From assembly GCA_036244855.1 (NCBI GenBank), contig BQKZ01015715.1:1-10034 (forward strand): DNA of 10,034 bases, written 5' to 3'. Numbering within the stretch: position 1 is the first letter of the stretch; the number at the start of each line of letters is the position of its first letter. This document shows positions 1 through 7,433 of this stretch, piece by piece. A program made the translations under genes and the position numbers. The stretch comes from Temnopleurus reevesii (Eukaryota > Echinodermata > Echinoidea > Temnopleuroida > Temnopleuridae). The notes under the pieces are model-generated. The model saw only the letters and a program-made list of their open reading frames with translations. It searched no databases and was not told the origin of the DNA.

Positions 1-141
1 TTATACATACTTGAGCCAAGTTTGGTCAAAATCCGTCAAGCGGTTCTGAACTTATCGCGGTAACAAGGTCCGGACGGACGGACGGACGGACAACCCGAAA
101 ACATAATGCCTCCGGCACCAACTTACGGTGGCGGAGGCATA
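1..141 (+). repeat. Interspersed repeat fragment ending in a hairpin
   Basis: The stretch contains GTTTGGTCAAAATCCGTCAA, a (GGAC)n microsatellite at 71-91, and an 8-bp inverted pair ATGCCTCC (105-112) / GGAGGCAT (134-141) that forms a hairpin, followed by an A-run. I recall this layout (conserved core, GGAC repeats, ATGCCTCC hairpin, A-rich end) from a very common dispersed repeat of marine invertebrates, but I cannot name it. The element is cut by the window's left edge. An open frame starting at 106 is part of this repeat and its flank, not a gene. Confidence 0.6.
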
Positions 142-593
142 AAAAAGCTTGGTATGAACCCAGCAAACAGTACAGACAGAGATTTTTTACTTGATGCAGT
201 TAACTTTACATATTCCTTTTCAAACAATTGCTTTAATGGCCAACGATCATTGAAATGCTTGATAAGATTTACAGTAAAACCACAAATTTGTAATTGCAAG
301 ATGGAGCCAATTGTAATTAAACATGCAGGACACTATTGCAAATCTAAAATTACAGTATGAAGCATTTGTACATAATCATGAAAAAAACTCTGGAATAAAT
401 TGCTGATAGAAATAAGAACATCTCTGTCTGTTGTTGCTTTTAATAGCTTGTTTATAAGTCACTTACTTTTGGGTGCTTTTCAGTAATATTTTGTATTAAA
501 ATTTGTTTTTTACTATCAATATCAACAGACCCTAACATCACAGCGCAGTAGAGTATATCCATATAGTGACTGTGCTATATAAATCATCTAAGT

Positions 594-613
594 ACAGTCC
601 AACCTCGTTATAA
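594..613 (+). mobile_element. Pogo/Tigger-like terminal inverted repeat remnant
   Basis: The sequence TA followed by CAGTCCAACCTCGTTATAA resembles the terminal repeats of pogo/Tigger-type DNA transposons, which begin CAG and carry ACCTCG, inserted at TA. Only one end is visible. No inverted partner occurs in the window, so this is a fragment or a chance match. Confidence 0.4.
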
Positions 614-777
614 ATATACTGATTTTCATTCAAAATCAGACTAACAATTTTTTATTTATGTAGTTCTAGCTTCTTTCCTGTATGAAGAGGCCACAAGTAC
701 CGATGGAAAGTGTTTCCTGTGCAAATTAAGTTCAACATGAAAGTTAACTCATTCTCTAACGAGAGGGCATGATGACT

Positions 778-792
778 CCCCCCCCCCCCCCC
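778..792 (+). repeat. Poly-C run (15 C)
   Basis: A homopolymer of 15 C. Its length in the assembly may be unreliable. Confidence 0.8.
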
Positions 793-1227
793 TCCTTGAC
801 GTTTCGCCGTGCTATACCACCAAACTTTTTTTTACGTCTTCTGCACGATTGTGACTTTTTTCCCATCTCACACAACTGTTGAGACTAAATTTGCGATAGT
901 CGGGATGCAGTCTTGACGTTACGCATGTTTGGAAATCACCTCGCTAAACAGCTCGGTAGAAATGGGGTTAAAATACCTTTCATTTAAAATAATTACAGAT
1001 TTTAAAACAGGCTAGTGCATTACATAAAAGCATCAAATAAAAAGTTACATCCATTAAGAATCAGTATCTAGCACTCTTACTGCAGAGATGACAACCATTC
1101 TGGAATATGCAACTCCATTATTATAATATATTTTTCATTATTCATACATTGTTCAATCACTTAATCATATAGAACACTTCTGGGAGAGGTGGCGCTTCAG
1201 CTATTTGATTACTTTGTGAGCAGCAGT

Positions 1228-1253
1228 AAATAATAATAATGATAATAATAATA
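1228..1253 (+). repeat. AAT-type trinucleotide microsatellite
   Basis: TAA/AAT triplets repeated with one GAT interruption. Confidence 0.8.
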
Positions 1254-1685
1254 CTGTTTTTCAATAATAAATTAGACTACTGTCAAAGTTCATTCGAGTA
1301 AAATTGACCCTAAAATGACTTATTCATGGCAAAACAAAGAAAATACCGTGCCTCAGTTTTCTTCATACGTCTCACATTCAAAATGAATGGGAATTCACGC
1401 TTTACATAAATACCAGCCACATATGACAGAAAACATCCTACACTGTGCCTCTACTCTCCCAGCTGTCAATTTTGCTAGCGTCTGTAGGATTGACAGTTGG
1501 TTGGTCTTTCGATGCGACATTCAAACTAAAATAATCAAGAATGCGTGTAAGAATCATCTCACAATTTCGTAAACGTATTGTTATGCCGCTACGTAAAACA
1601 ATCTCTGAATATATCAGCTCATTTCGCATCAATATATTCATCCTACTAACTAATCTACACCTTTAAATGAAAATAAAAAAATATA

Positions 1686-2267
1686 TCAGCACATCTTCTT
1701 TTCTATTGAGCAATCAATCTCTTTCTTTGGTGGATTACAATAATGCGCCCAGAGATAATCATGCAAATCAAGATGATTAATGACATCGGCAACCCGTTTT
1801 AATATCGCATTCATACCCTCGTCGTTATGCCATGCATTATAATAGTGACGATACATCAGTAAGGAGATCGCCGATATATCATAGCGATGCGTATGCGCCT
1901 TGGTCCCATTCACGTTCGGTTCTACGTCGCTCCACGTCGACCCGTGCGGCCCAATGCACCGCCAGTTCGACGCGCACTCGAGGAGAGGCTTCCACATTTT
2001 GTTCTCTGGGACAGAGCCATTGACAGCAAGCCATATGTGCTCTGACATGATGTAAGCGTTCGGATGCGCCTTGGTGAAGCGGTCCGGGCTCGTCTTCATC
2101 AATGTGTACATGTCGGGGTGGGTGACGTCGACGCTCAGGTTGTGAGGGTTGGTGATCGCGATGAGGCCGTCGTGTTTGAGGATGTAGGGGATGAGGAAGT
2201 TGATCGGGGCGCGGAATCGTACCTGAGGACTCGCGTAGAAGAATCCGCCATATTCCTTCAATACTTC
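1686..2267 (-). CDS. Coding exon 5 (last): C-terminal half of the glycosyltransferase-like domain
   Basis: This exon encodes residues 169-361 and ends in TGA at 1688-1686. The acceptor is an AT-rich tract ending TTTCAG just before GAAGTATTG. The true start of the reading frame is this acceptor and not an internal methionine. Visible motifs are FFYASPQVRF (177-186), the cysteine pair C266/C272 that could form a disulfide, HRYDISAISLL (295-305), and a cysteine-containing tail (C345, C354, C361). Three N-glycosylation sequons (N211, N251, N288) fit a lumenal position. The part at about 1900-2240 is much richer in G+C than its AT-rich surroundings. That composition opens long frames in other readings, which I regard as shadows. 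In related proteins, as I recall them, the segment before VRF carries an acidic residue. Here that position reads serine, so catalysis may differ. Confidence 0.85.
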   Translation of the reverse strand, partial: EVLKEYGGFFYASPQVRFRAPINFLIPYILKHDGLIAITNPHNLSVDVTHPDMYTLMKTSPDRFTKAHPNAYIMSEHIWLAVNGSVPENKMWKPLLECASNWRCIGPHGSTWSDVEPNVNGTKAHTHRYDISAISLLMYRHYYNAWHNDEGMNAILKRVADVINHLDLHDYLWAHYCNPPKKEIDCSIEKKMC

Positions 2268-5200
2268 CTGAAATATTTAACAAAACAATAATGATAATTT
2301 CACAAATGATTAACAGAGCACTAAGCATAGGTTTTTCAAACCGATCTGCATACTATATTATTTTCATATATAAATGTCCAAGTAGCGAGTCAACTGCATT
2401 CAAGAAATCTCTTCTTTCCTTTAACCATTCAGCTGAATGGGGTTGAATCCACAATGTGGATGAATTTCTTGGAGGTAATAGGGCCCATGGCTAAAAAATC
2501 ATGTGTTGTTAGATTGAGAGTTTGTTACACTAGTGCTCATTATAATGACATTCCACTGTATTACATTTCCTATGCATAAAAAGGGGTTCAGCTGGTTCCA
2601 AGTTTCAATATTTGTTTTAACATTCAAAACAATATTCCCAATAAAACAGGAGCCGATATCTACCATATATGAATACAGCATGTGATTTATCTTATGATCT
2701 ATAAGGTATATACTATACGTTGAGCTTTAAACATTACCAGCTTTATAAGAACCTAGGTCGGAATTCACTATTTATTCTAGTCCACAGTCCAAATAGGAAT
2801 GTCAATTTGATCAAATTTATGTGTACATGCTAAATCAAGTATATTCACATGTAAATTTCCCCATTAAAGTGTTTTGTACGAGGTTTAGATTATGGACTGA
2901 AATATACCACCTTTGTGAATTTCGAATCAGAGGTTTAGAAGAACAGTTCAAGGAGGATAGAAAATATAAACTCACCCTGAGAGCAAATATCTTCCAAGCT
3001 TTGTTATCAGTCTTTGCAACGTGTTTTGGGTAGTTGGTAAAGTTGAAGCGTCGGACCTCCACGTTGCACATCTGCTCCATCTGATGTCAGCAAATGTGGA
3101 GGTCAATGGATCAGAGAGGGAAGAAATGAAGAAAAGGAGAAGAAGAAGAAGAAGATGAAGGAGAAAAAAAAATGAGTAAGGAAACAACAATAGTCAATAT
3201 TTAATTCTACTTTGTATCAGATCGATATTATAAATATATGAGAAACTTTTTTTTTCACAAACTTTTTTTAAACCTTTCGATAGGGCATTTAATATTAGTT
3301 TATTCATTTACATACATATATGCTGAGTAAAAGGAAAGAAACCATGTTTTGCATACGACTGTGCAGTAGATTTATTAAGAAAAATGGGAGGACTGTTTTG
3401 AAATGGCCATGAAACTCTATTAAAATAGTAAAAAAAATTATATTCCTTCCTTAAAATTCCTAATGGTTGGGAGGTCTGTAAGAGGATCAAAACGTGAAGA
3501 TTATGGATTTAGATATGCGCTCTTCCTTACCTGTTTGACTATCTTTGGGTGGACTCCCAGGTTGTAGACGATGATCTTCTTGACTGGCATGTGGGCTTGA
3601 ACGGAGGCTATCATCCCCAGACCGGTGTAGGCCCTCTTCTGACTGAAGCCAGTCACAACCACGATGTGCTTGTCTACCTCCTGAAAGAAATTATGGGAGG
3701 AAAATAATAAAAAATGATAACAGCTCCCACTTTCATCTAGTTCAGTTGAGGTCTCTGTGTTATGATAGAACCCATTTGTACACATTCTCTTGCCCCCAAC
3801 ACACTAGCCTCTAGCCGAGGCCTCTTACTGTATGCAAATCAATGTGCTGCAATATACCCCTGTAAACGGTTGTCAACGTGAACAACTGCTATACAGACCA
3901 CGAGACGCGTAAGAGGCGAGGCCTCTATTCACATGATCACGGCACTTGTTTTGGTTTTTATTTCCGCCATCAAAATTCTGCATACAATTTTGACGCAGAA
4001 TGACCATGTTTATGCGTGCCTATCTGAAGGAATTGACCAATAAGGAACGCTCTCGAGATGACATCACATCAGTCTTGTGATTAAAGGCGTTTGCCATTCT
4101 CTGCATGGCTAGTCTAAGGCTCACAGACGCGTTTCCTGCAACAATTGTCAATATTCTACTGATGATTGCAGCCGCGATCAAGCCTTTGTAAAGGCTACTA
4201 ACACACAGGCATGTATAGTCAAATTGTGGGGTTTGACTTGACCTATGACTAAGCCATTGTTATTTTATAGACCGATGCTATTGAAAAGTTAAAGCAAAGG
4301 CCTAAATGACAATGAGTTGGGCCCGGGTAAAGTTAAACCTCGCTATCAGAATACGAACCAATGGGTCTATACACAGCACTCAGAGTTCAACATACCCCTC
4401 TGATCGCACCTCCACAAGATCTGCAGAGATTTGTGCTAAGTACTGGAGTCCTCAACTGAACTAATTTTCATCTTGTCTTTTCTAGGAGAAGTTAAATAGT
4501 GTTTGGAACAACAAGTGCAAATTCAAAAAAGGTCTCAATTATAGAGATCATTTTTAATTCAATAAATTTATGCAACAAATGTAAAATGGTGGCATAGTAG
4601 TCTTGGTTAGATTTGATTTTTTTTTAATTATCTTTCTTCTCACACCTCTGGTATTTTTCTTTAGAGCTCTGCATGAAAAGTTATTGAACAAAAGCACAAA
4701 ATATGTCCTATCATCCAGAAAGGGTTAAAGAGGATAGTTATACATGTAATGAATACCTCTAGCTTTAATGCAGATAAATCACCACAGGTAAATATGTTAC
4801 TGGAATATTTTTGAAAGATTGGGGGAGGGGGGGGGAATGGGAGAGAGAGGGGAGCACAGTTGACCCCCTATTCACACATACCTGCAATGGGGGTATTTCA
4901 ACACTGATGTCAATCGGTTCTCTGCGAACACTCGCTTCATTGCTAATGGGGTAGTTGTAGTGGACCACTCTGTTGGGAGGGGGAGAGAGGGGGGGCCACA
5001 GTTGACCCCCTATTCACACTTTAGCTAACATACCTGCCAAGGGGGCATTTCAACACTGATGTCGATCAGTTCTCTGCCAACACTTGCTTCATTGCTAATG
5101 GGTAGTTGTAGTGGACCATTCTGTTGGGAGGGGAGAGAGATGAGGGCACAGTTGACCCCTATTCACACTTTAGCTCACATACCTGCCATGGGGGCATTTC

Positions 5201-7062
5201 AACACTGATGTCAATCAGTTCTCTGCTAACACTCGCTTCATTGCTAATAGGGTAGTTGTAGTGGACCACTCTGTTGGGGGGAAGAGAGGGAAGGGGGGCA
5301 CAATTGACCCCCTATTCACACTTTAGCTTATATACCTGCCAAGGGGGCATTTCAACACTGATGTCGATCGGTTCTCTGCTAACACTCGCTTCATTGCTAA
5401 TGGGGTAGTTGTAGTGGACTACTTTGTTAGGGGGAGGGGAAGGGGGGGGGAGAAGGGTGCACAGTTGACCCCCTATTCACACTTTAGCTTACATACCTGC
5501 CAAGGTGGCATTTCAACACTGATGTCGATCGGTTCTCTGCTAACACTGGCTTCATTGCTAATGGGGTAGCTGTAGGGGATCACTCTGTTGGGAGGGGGGA
5601 GAGAGGGGGCCACAGTTGACCCCTATTCACACTTTAGCTTACATACCTGCCAAGGTGGCATTTCAACACTGATGTCGATCGGTTCTCTGCTAACACTCGC
5701 TTCATTGCTAATGAGGTAGTTGTAGTGGACCACTCTGTTGGGAGGGGGGAGAGAGGGGGGCACAGTTGACCCCCTATTCACACTTTAGCTTACATACCTG
5801 CCATGGGGTCATTTCAACACTGATATCAATCAGTTCTCTGCCAACACTCGCTTCATTGCTAATGAGGTAGTTGTAGTGGACCACTCTGTTAGGAGGGGGA
5901 GAGAGGGGGGCACAGTTGACCCCCTATTCACACTTTAGCTTACATACCTGCCAAGGTGGCAATTCAACGCTGACATCGATCGGTTCTCTGCTAACACTCG
6001 CTTCATTGCTAATGAGGTAGTTGTAGTGGACCACTCTGTTGGGAGGGGAGAGAGAGGGGGGCACAGTTGATCCCCTATTCACACTTTAGCTAACATACCT
6101 GCCAAGGTGGCATTTCAACACTGATATCGATCGCTTCTCTGCTAACACTCGCTTCATTGCTAATGGGGTAGTTGTAGTGGACCACTCTGTTTGGATCCCT
6201 CGTCACTTGCTGAAGGAGGAGACGCTCATGTCTTTTCAGTTCTCCCAATTCTTCATTTCTTGTAGCAACTACAGATTGGATTAATAGCAGGTAAGACAAA
6301 AAGACAAACTTTGCATTTAAACTTCCGCAGTAATATTCCCAACAATTATTTCAATCTTTATTCTAACCAGCATCTAAACTTCAAATTTGGTGACTCAAAA
6401 GCACAATACAAGAGCTTAAAAAAAAAGAGACTTATTTTACTGATATTGTAATGTTGCACCTGGCTACAGTGCAAGTTACAAATGTTTTCTACAATATTTA
6501 ACACGATTTTTGCTCAGAACAATAATTCAATAGTCATTTTATATCATAGCTGCCAACAGGAATCAGAGGAAATTGGTAATAATCCTGCTACATATTGATA
6601 ATCTTCACATACATGAATATGTTTAATGAATGGTGCTTATGATTCCAAAAGTAGTAATAGATCTAACACAAACCTTGACAAAGCTGAGGCCCAAATTAGA
6701 AATAATTACTAAAAAAATTTGTAATAGTTGGCAGCAAAGAATGAATTGTACCTATCATTTTGTTGCACTGTGACATTATAAGTGCAGATATGTGCATGAA
6801 AGATGCTCTTCAACAGAAAAAAATTATGAAATCATTCAAGCTGTTTACTCAGAGAAATTTCTAGAAATTTATATTAATAAATTTTATATTCACTAACAAA
6901 AACACAAAGAGCCTCACAAAATATTGCAAAAAGTCATCTCTTTCTTTTTGTAAATGATGACCTTATACTTTGATGATACTTACTATGATAGTTATATAGA
7001 AGCGTAACACCCAGTAGTATGAGTAGAACTAGCAGCAAGACATACTTTGGTTTAACCCTCAT
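1686..7062 (-). CDS. Five-exon gene model: type II membrane glycosyltransferase-like protein (DUF1647-like), 361 aa
   Basis: The model joins 7062-6984, 6268-6099, 3680-3531, 3080-2976 and 2267-1686. Junction phases are 1, 0, 0 and 0, and all introns are GT-AG. The product has a basic tail and hydrophobic anchor (about residues 8-23), a polar stem (27-83) and a lumenal domain (84-361). Motifs in order are VVVTGFS (90-96), KKIIVYNLG (117-125), CNVEVRRF (138-145), AWK (161-163), FFYASPQVRF (177-186) and HRYDISAISLL (295-305). This order, a beta strand then a sugar-nucleotide-type fold then a W/F..RF segment, matches my memory of DUF1647-type putative glycosyltransferases. Donor, acceptor and location (probably Golgi lumen) are inferred. 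N-glycosylation sequons lie at N146, N211, N251 and N288. The exon structure is far surer than the enzyme activity. An alternative 5' end using the exon copies at 9411-8571 is equally possible. Confidence 0.75.
2268..2975 (-). other. Intron 4 of the glycosyltransferase-like gene (708 nt)
   Basis: It runs from the donor GTGAGT at 2975-2970 to the acceptor TTTCAG at 2268. It is AT-rich and I see no coding exon, RNA gene or recognisable repeat in it. Short open frames occur on both strands but lack flanking splice signals and any recognisable protein. Confidence 0.8.
2976..3080 (-). CDS. Coding exon 4: residues 134-168
   Basis: The exon is 105 nt, exactly 35 codons, with phase 0 at both ends. 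It starts after the acceptor GACATCAG, which has a long C/T-rich tract upstream (the GAA-rich stretch at 3121-3171 on the plus strand), and ends AGG before the consensus donor GTGAGT. It encodes CNVEVRRFNF...YP followed by AWK. This matches the family pattern as I remember it: a cysteine, a charged beta strand ending in a P, then a conserved tryptophan-lysine before the strand that leads into the donor-binding region. N146 begins an NFT sequon. Its tail reads directly into EVLKEYGG of exon 5. Confidence 0.85.
3081..3530 (-). other. Intron 3 of the glycosyltransferase-like gene (450 nt)
   Basis: The donor is GTAAGG right after exon 3 and the acceptor is GACATCAG. On the transcribed strand the last 100 nt contain a CTT/CTC-rich run that can serve as the polypyrimidine tract. 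No gene or mobile element is recognised. Confidence 0.8.
3121..3171 (+). repeat. GAA/GA-rich low-complexity tract
   Basis: This is an imperfect purine-only microsatellite built around AAG/GAA triplets. Read on the minus strand it is a CTT-rich pyrimidine tract, 40-90 nt upstream of the exon 4 acceptor, so length changes here could affect splicing. Confidence 0.75.
3531..3680 (-). CDS. Coding exon 3: N-terminal beta-strand part of the glycosyltransferase-like domain (residues 84-133)
   Basis: The exon is 150 nt, 50 codons, phase 0 at both ends. The acceptor is a strong pyrimidine tract TTTCTTTCAG before GAGGTAGAC, and the donor is CAG|GTAAGG. It encodes EVDKHIVVVTGFS, then a helix, then KKIIVYNLGVHP. 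A hydrophobic strand ending in T-G-x-S followed by a second strand ending YNLG/YDLG is the recognisable signature of DUF1647-type and related GT-A-like domains. The upstream exon 2 ends PPWQ in the matching phase. Exons 3-5 are present only once in the window, whereas exons 1-2 are present twice. Confidence 0.85.
3681..4820 (-). other. Intron 2, unique 3' part
   Basis: This is the part of the 2418-nt intron 2 next to exon 3. It contains a CpG-richer block at about 3795-4260 that may be a mobile-element relic (separate entry) and AT-rich sequence at about 4440-4800. I found no exon with a credible reading frame and splice sites here. Confidence 0.7.
3795..4260. repeat. Possible interspersed repeat (DNA-transposon-like relic)
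   Basis: The stretch is richer in CpG and less AT-biased than the rest of the intron. It contains a repeated block CGAGGCCTCT (3816-3825 and 3917-3926) and an 8-bp inverted pair CCTCTTAC / GTAAGAGG (3821-3828 and 3909-3916). MluI-like ACGCGT words occur twice (near 3905 and 4127). It has the look of a non-autonomous element, but I could not find convincing terminal repeats or target duplications, and I cannot name a family. Confidence 0.3.
4821..6098 (-). repeat. Tandem array of exon 2 tail plus donor plus mini-intron, about 150-bp period, 8 units
   Basis: Each unit, read on the minus strand, has a C/T-rich tract ending CCCAACAG, a block matching the last 88 nt of exon 2, a GTATGT donor, and about 62 nt of intron. 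Exon-like blocks lie at 4882-4969, 5034-5120, 5183-5270, 5336-5423, 5497-5584, 5647-5734, 5798-5885 and 5948-6035. Exon 2a itself supplies the ninth (6099-6186). Spacing runs 149-161 bp. Differences are scattered point changes plus length changes in the G-rich spacer. The 4882 unit lacks about 10 nt after its donor, the 5034 unit has a 1-nt deletion, and the 5336 unit has AA instead of AG at the acceptor and GTATAT at the donor. The array looks recent or homogenised. Whether any unit is spliced is unknown. Confidence 0.95.
5034..5120 (-). other. Potential in-frame mini-exon inside the array (87 nt)
   Basis: This is the only array unit whose exon-like block is 87 nt and not 88, because a run of four C (minus strand) has become three. 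It keeps an AG acceptor behind a C/T-rich tract and a GTATGT donor. Read from phase 0 it is open for 29 codons, and after the deletion it returns to the normal exon 2 frame (PISNEAS...MPPWQ). It could therefore be inserted between exon 2 and exon 3 without breaking the protein. Use as an exon is inference. Confidence 0.35.
6099..6268 (-). CDS. Coding exon 2a: stem region (residues 27-83)
   Basis: The exon is 170 nt. With the one base carried from exon 1 it gives exactly 57 codons and leaves phase 0. The acceptor is AATCTGTAG before TTGCTACAAG and the donor is CAG|GTATGT. The peptide is polar and charged (IATRNEELGELKRHERLLLQ, then QVTRDPNRVVHYNYP, ending EMPPWQ), as expected for the stem between membrane anchor and catalytic domain. 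The first part, to about residue 53, may form a short helix. The last 88 nt are the source, or a member, of the 150-bp tandem array that follows in the intron. Compared with exon 2b it has V56 and A72, where 2b has I56 and P72. Most array units encode proline at that place. Confidence 0.85.
6269..6983 (-). other. Intron 1a (715 nt)
   Basis: The donor is GTAAGT after exon 1a and the acceptor is CTGTAG. It is AT-rich, phase 1, and contains no recognised gene. Blocks at its two ends and near 6840-6880 are shared with intron 1b. Confidence 0.8.
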
Positions 7063-7068
7063 CGTGTC
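6984..7068 (-). CDS. Coding exon 1a: start codon and membrane anchor (residues 1-26)
   Basis: After an acceptor (T-run then CAG at 7071-7069) the exon reads GACACG and then ATG at 7062-7060. The donor follows at GTAAGT with one base left over, so it joins exon 2 in phase 1. The 26 codons give MRVKPK, then a leucine/valine-rich segment of about 16 residues, then YNYH: a basic cytoplasmic tail and a signal anchor typical of type II Golgi enzymes. An acceptor directly before the start codon implies a non-coding first exon upstream, which I could not locate. The copy at 9417-9333 differs by one residue (I15 here, T15 there). Confidence 0.8.
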
Positions 7069-7299
7069 CTGAAAAAAAAATTATGTATCAATAAATAAAG
7101 AGATAGCGGATACAACAGGTATTGGTATCCAAGGTAAAACCCCTAGAATTACTGCCGTTTCGTTGAACGCAGAAAACGCAGAAAAATCAGATGAAGAAAC
7201 TGTGAGAAATTGAGCAACATCGCACGATTAGTTAAAAAGATATGCATTTTCAGATTCCCATGACGATTCCTGCTGTTGATGGGGATCCATGCAAGCGGC

Positions 7300-7433
7300 A
7301 ACATTGTCTAGCTACTGATAGCTCTCTGGAATATAGTTTATTATTTTTTTTTTTTACATTGTCACCTGGAGTAGTAAAAAAAAAACTCCCAAAAAACTAT
7401 GATCCAGAGAGCTATCCGTAGCTAAACATTGTC
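7300..7433. mobile_element. Foldback/MITE-like element with 9-bp flanking direct repeats
   Basis: Two 31-bp arms (7309-7339 and 7394-7424) are inverted copies matching at 28 of 31 positions. The outer ends are TAGCTAC and GTAGCTA. The interior also pairs loosely (T-run against A-run). The arms are flanked directly by AACATTGTC at 7300-7308 and 7425-7433, as expected for a target-site duplication. The element is 116 bp and has no coding capacity. An 8-9 bp duplication points to a hAT- or Mutator-type transposase acting in trans, but the family is not identified. Confidence 0.65.

Larger units (their letters stand above)
142..1685. other. Downstream region of the gene, no further gene recognised
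   Basis: This lies 3' of the glycosyltransferase-like gene and should include its 3' UTR just below 1686. I see no convincing AATAAA on the minus strand close to the stop codon, so the transcript end is not placed. It contains a run of 15 C (778-792), an AAT-type microsatellite (about 1228-1253), and a transposon terminal-repeat remnant near 594. Short open frames on both strands show no recognisable protein. Confidence 0.55.
6099..7130 (-). repeat. Segmental duplication, copy A (exon 1a - intron - exon 2a)
   Basis: This stretch matches 8571-9490. Exon 2, the first intron bases beyond it (the shared GCATTTAAACTTCC motif near 6315 and 8783), a middle block (GCTGTTTACTCAGA near 6840 and 9160) and exon 1 align in the same order. 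Similarity fades just upstream of exon 1. Introns differ by indels (715 nt here, 592 nt in copy B). Exons are nearly identical, the introns much less so. Confidence 0.85.

Noticed and set aside
106..360. 84-codon open frame on the plus strand
   Set aside because: It begins inside the dispersed repeat's hairpin and runs into AT-rich DNA, with no recognisable protein and no splice context.
1832..2328. Open frames in other readings of exon 5, on both strands
   Set aside because: They overlap the well-supported exon 5 and arise from its high GC content. One minus-strand frame is arginine- and histidine-rich shadow sequence.
3795..4260. Firm call of a complete transposon
   Set aside because: Repeated words are present, but no matching ends or target duplications were found, so it is kept only as a low-confidence repeat.
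4765..4968. Minus-strand open frame containing HYNYPISNEAS as a separate small gene
   Set aside because: It is the leftmost array unit read through its donor site into intron. The real protein context is exon 2.
4821..6186. CRISPR array
   Set aside because: The 150-bp units abut each other without unique spacers, the repeats carry coding and splice sequence, and the genome is eukaryotic.
4882..6186. A long repeat protein encoded by reading straight through the array
   Set aside because: Each mini-intron contains stop codons in the exon 2 frame (for example TAG or TAA soon after GTATGT), so no continuous frame exists.
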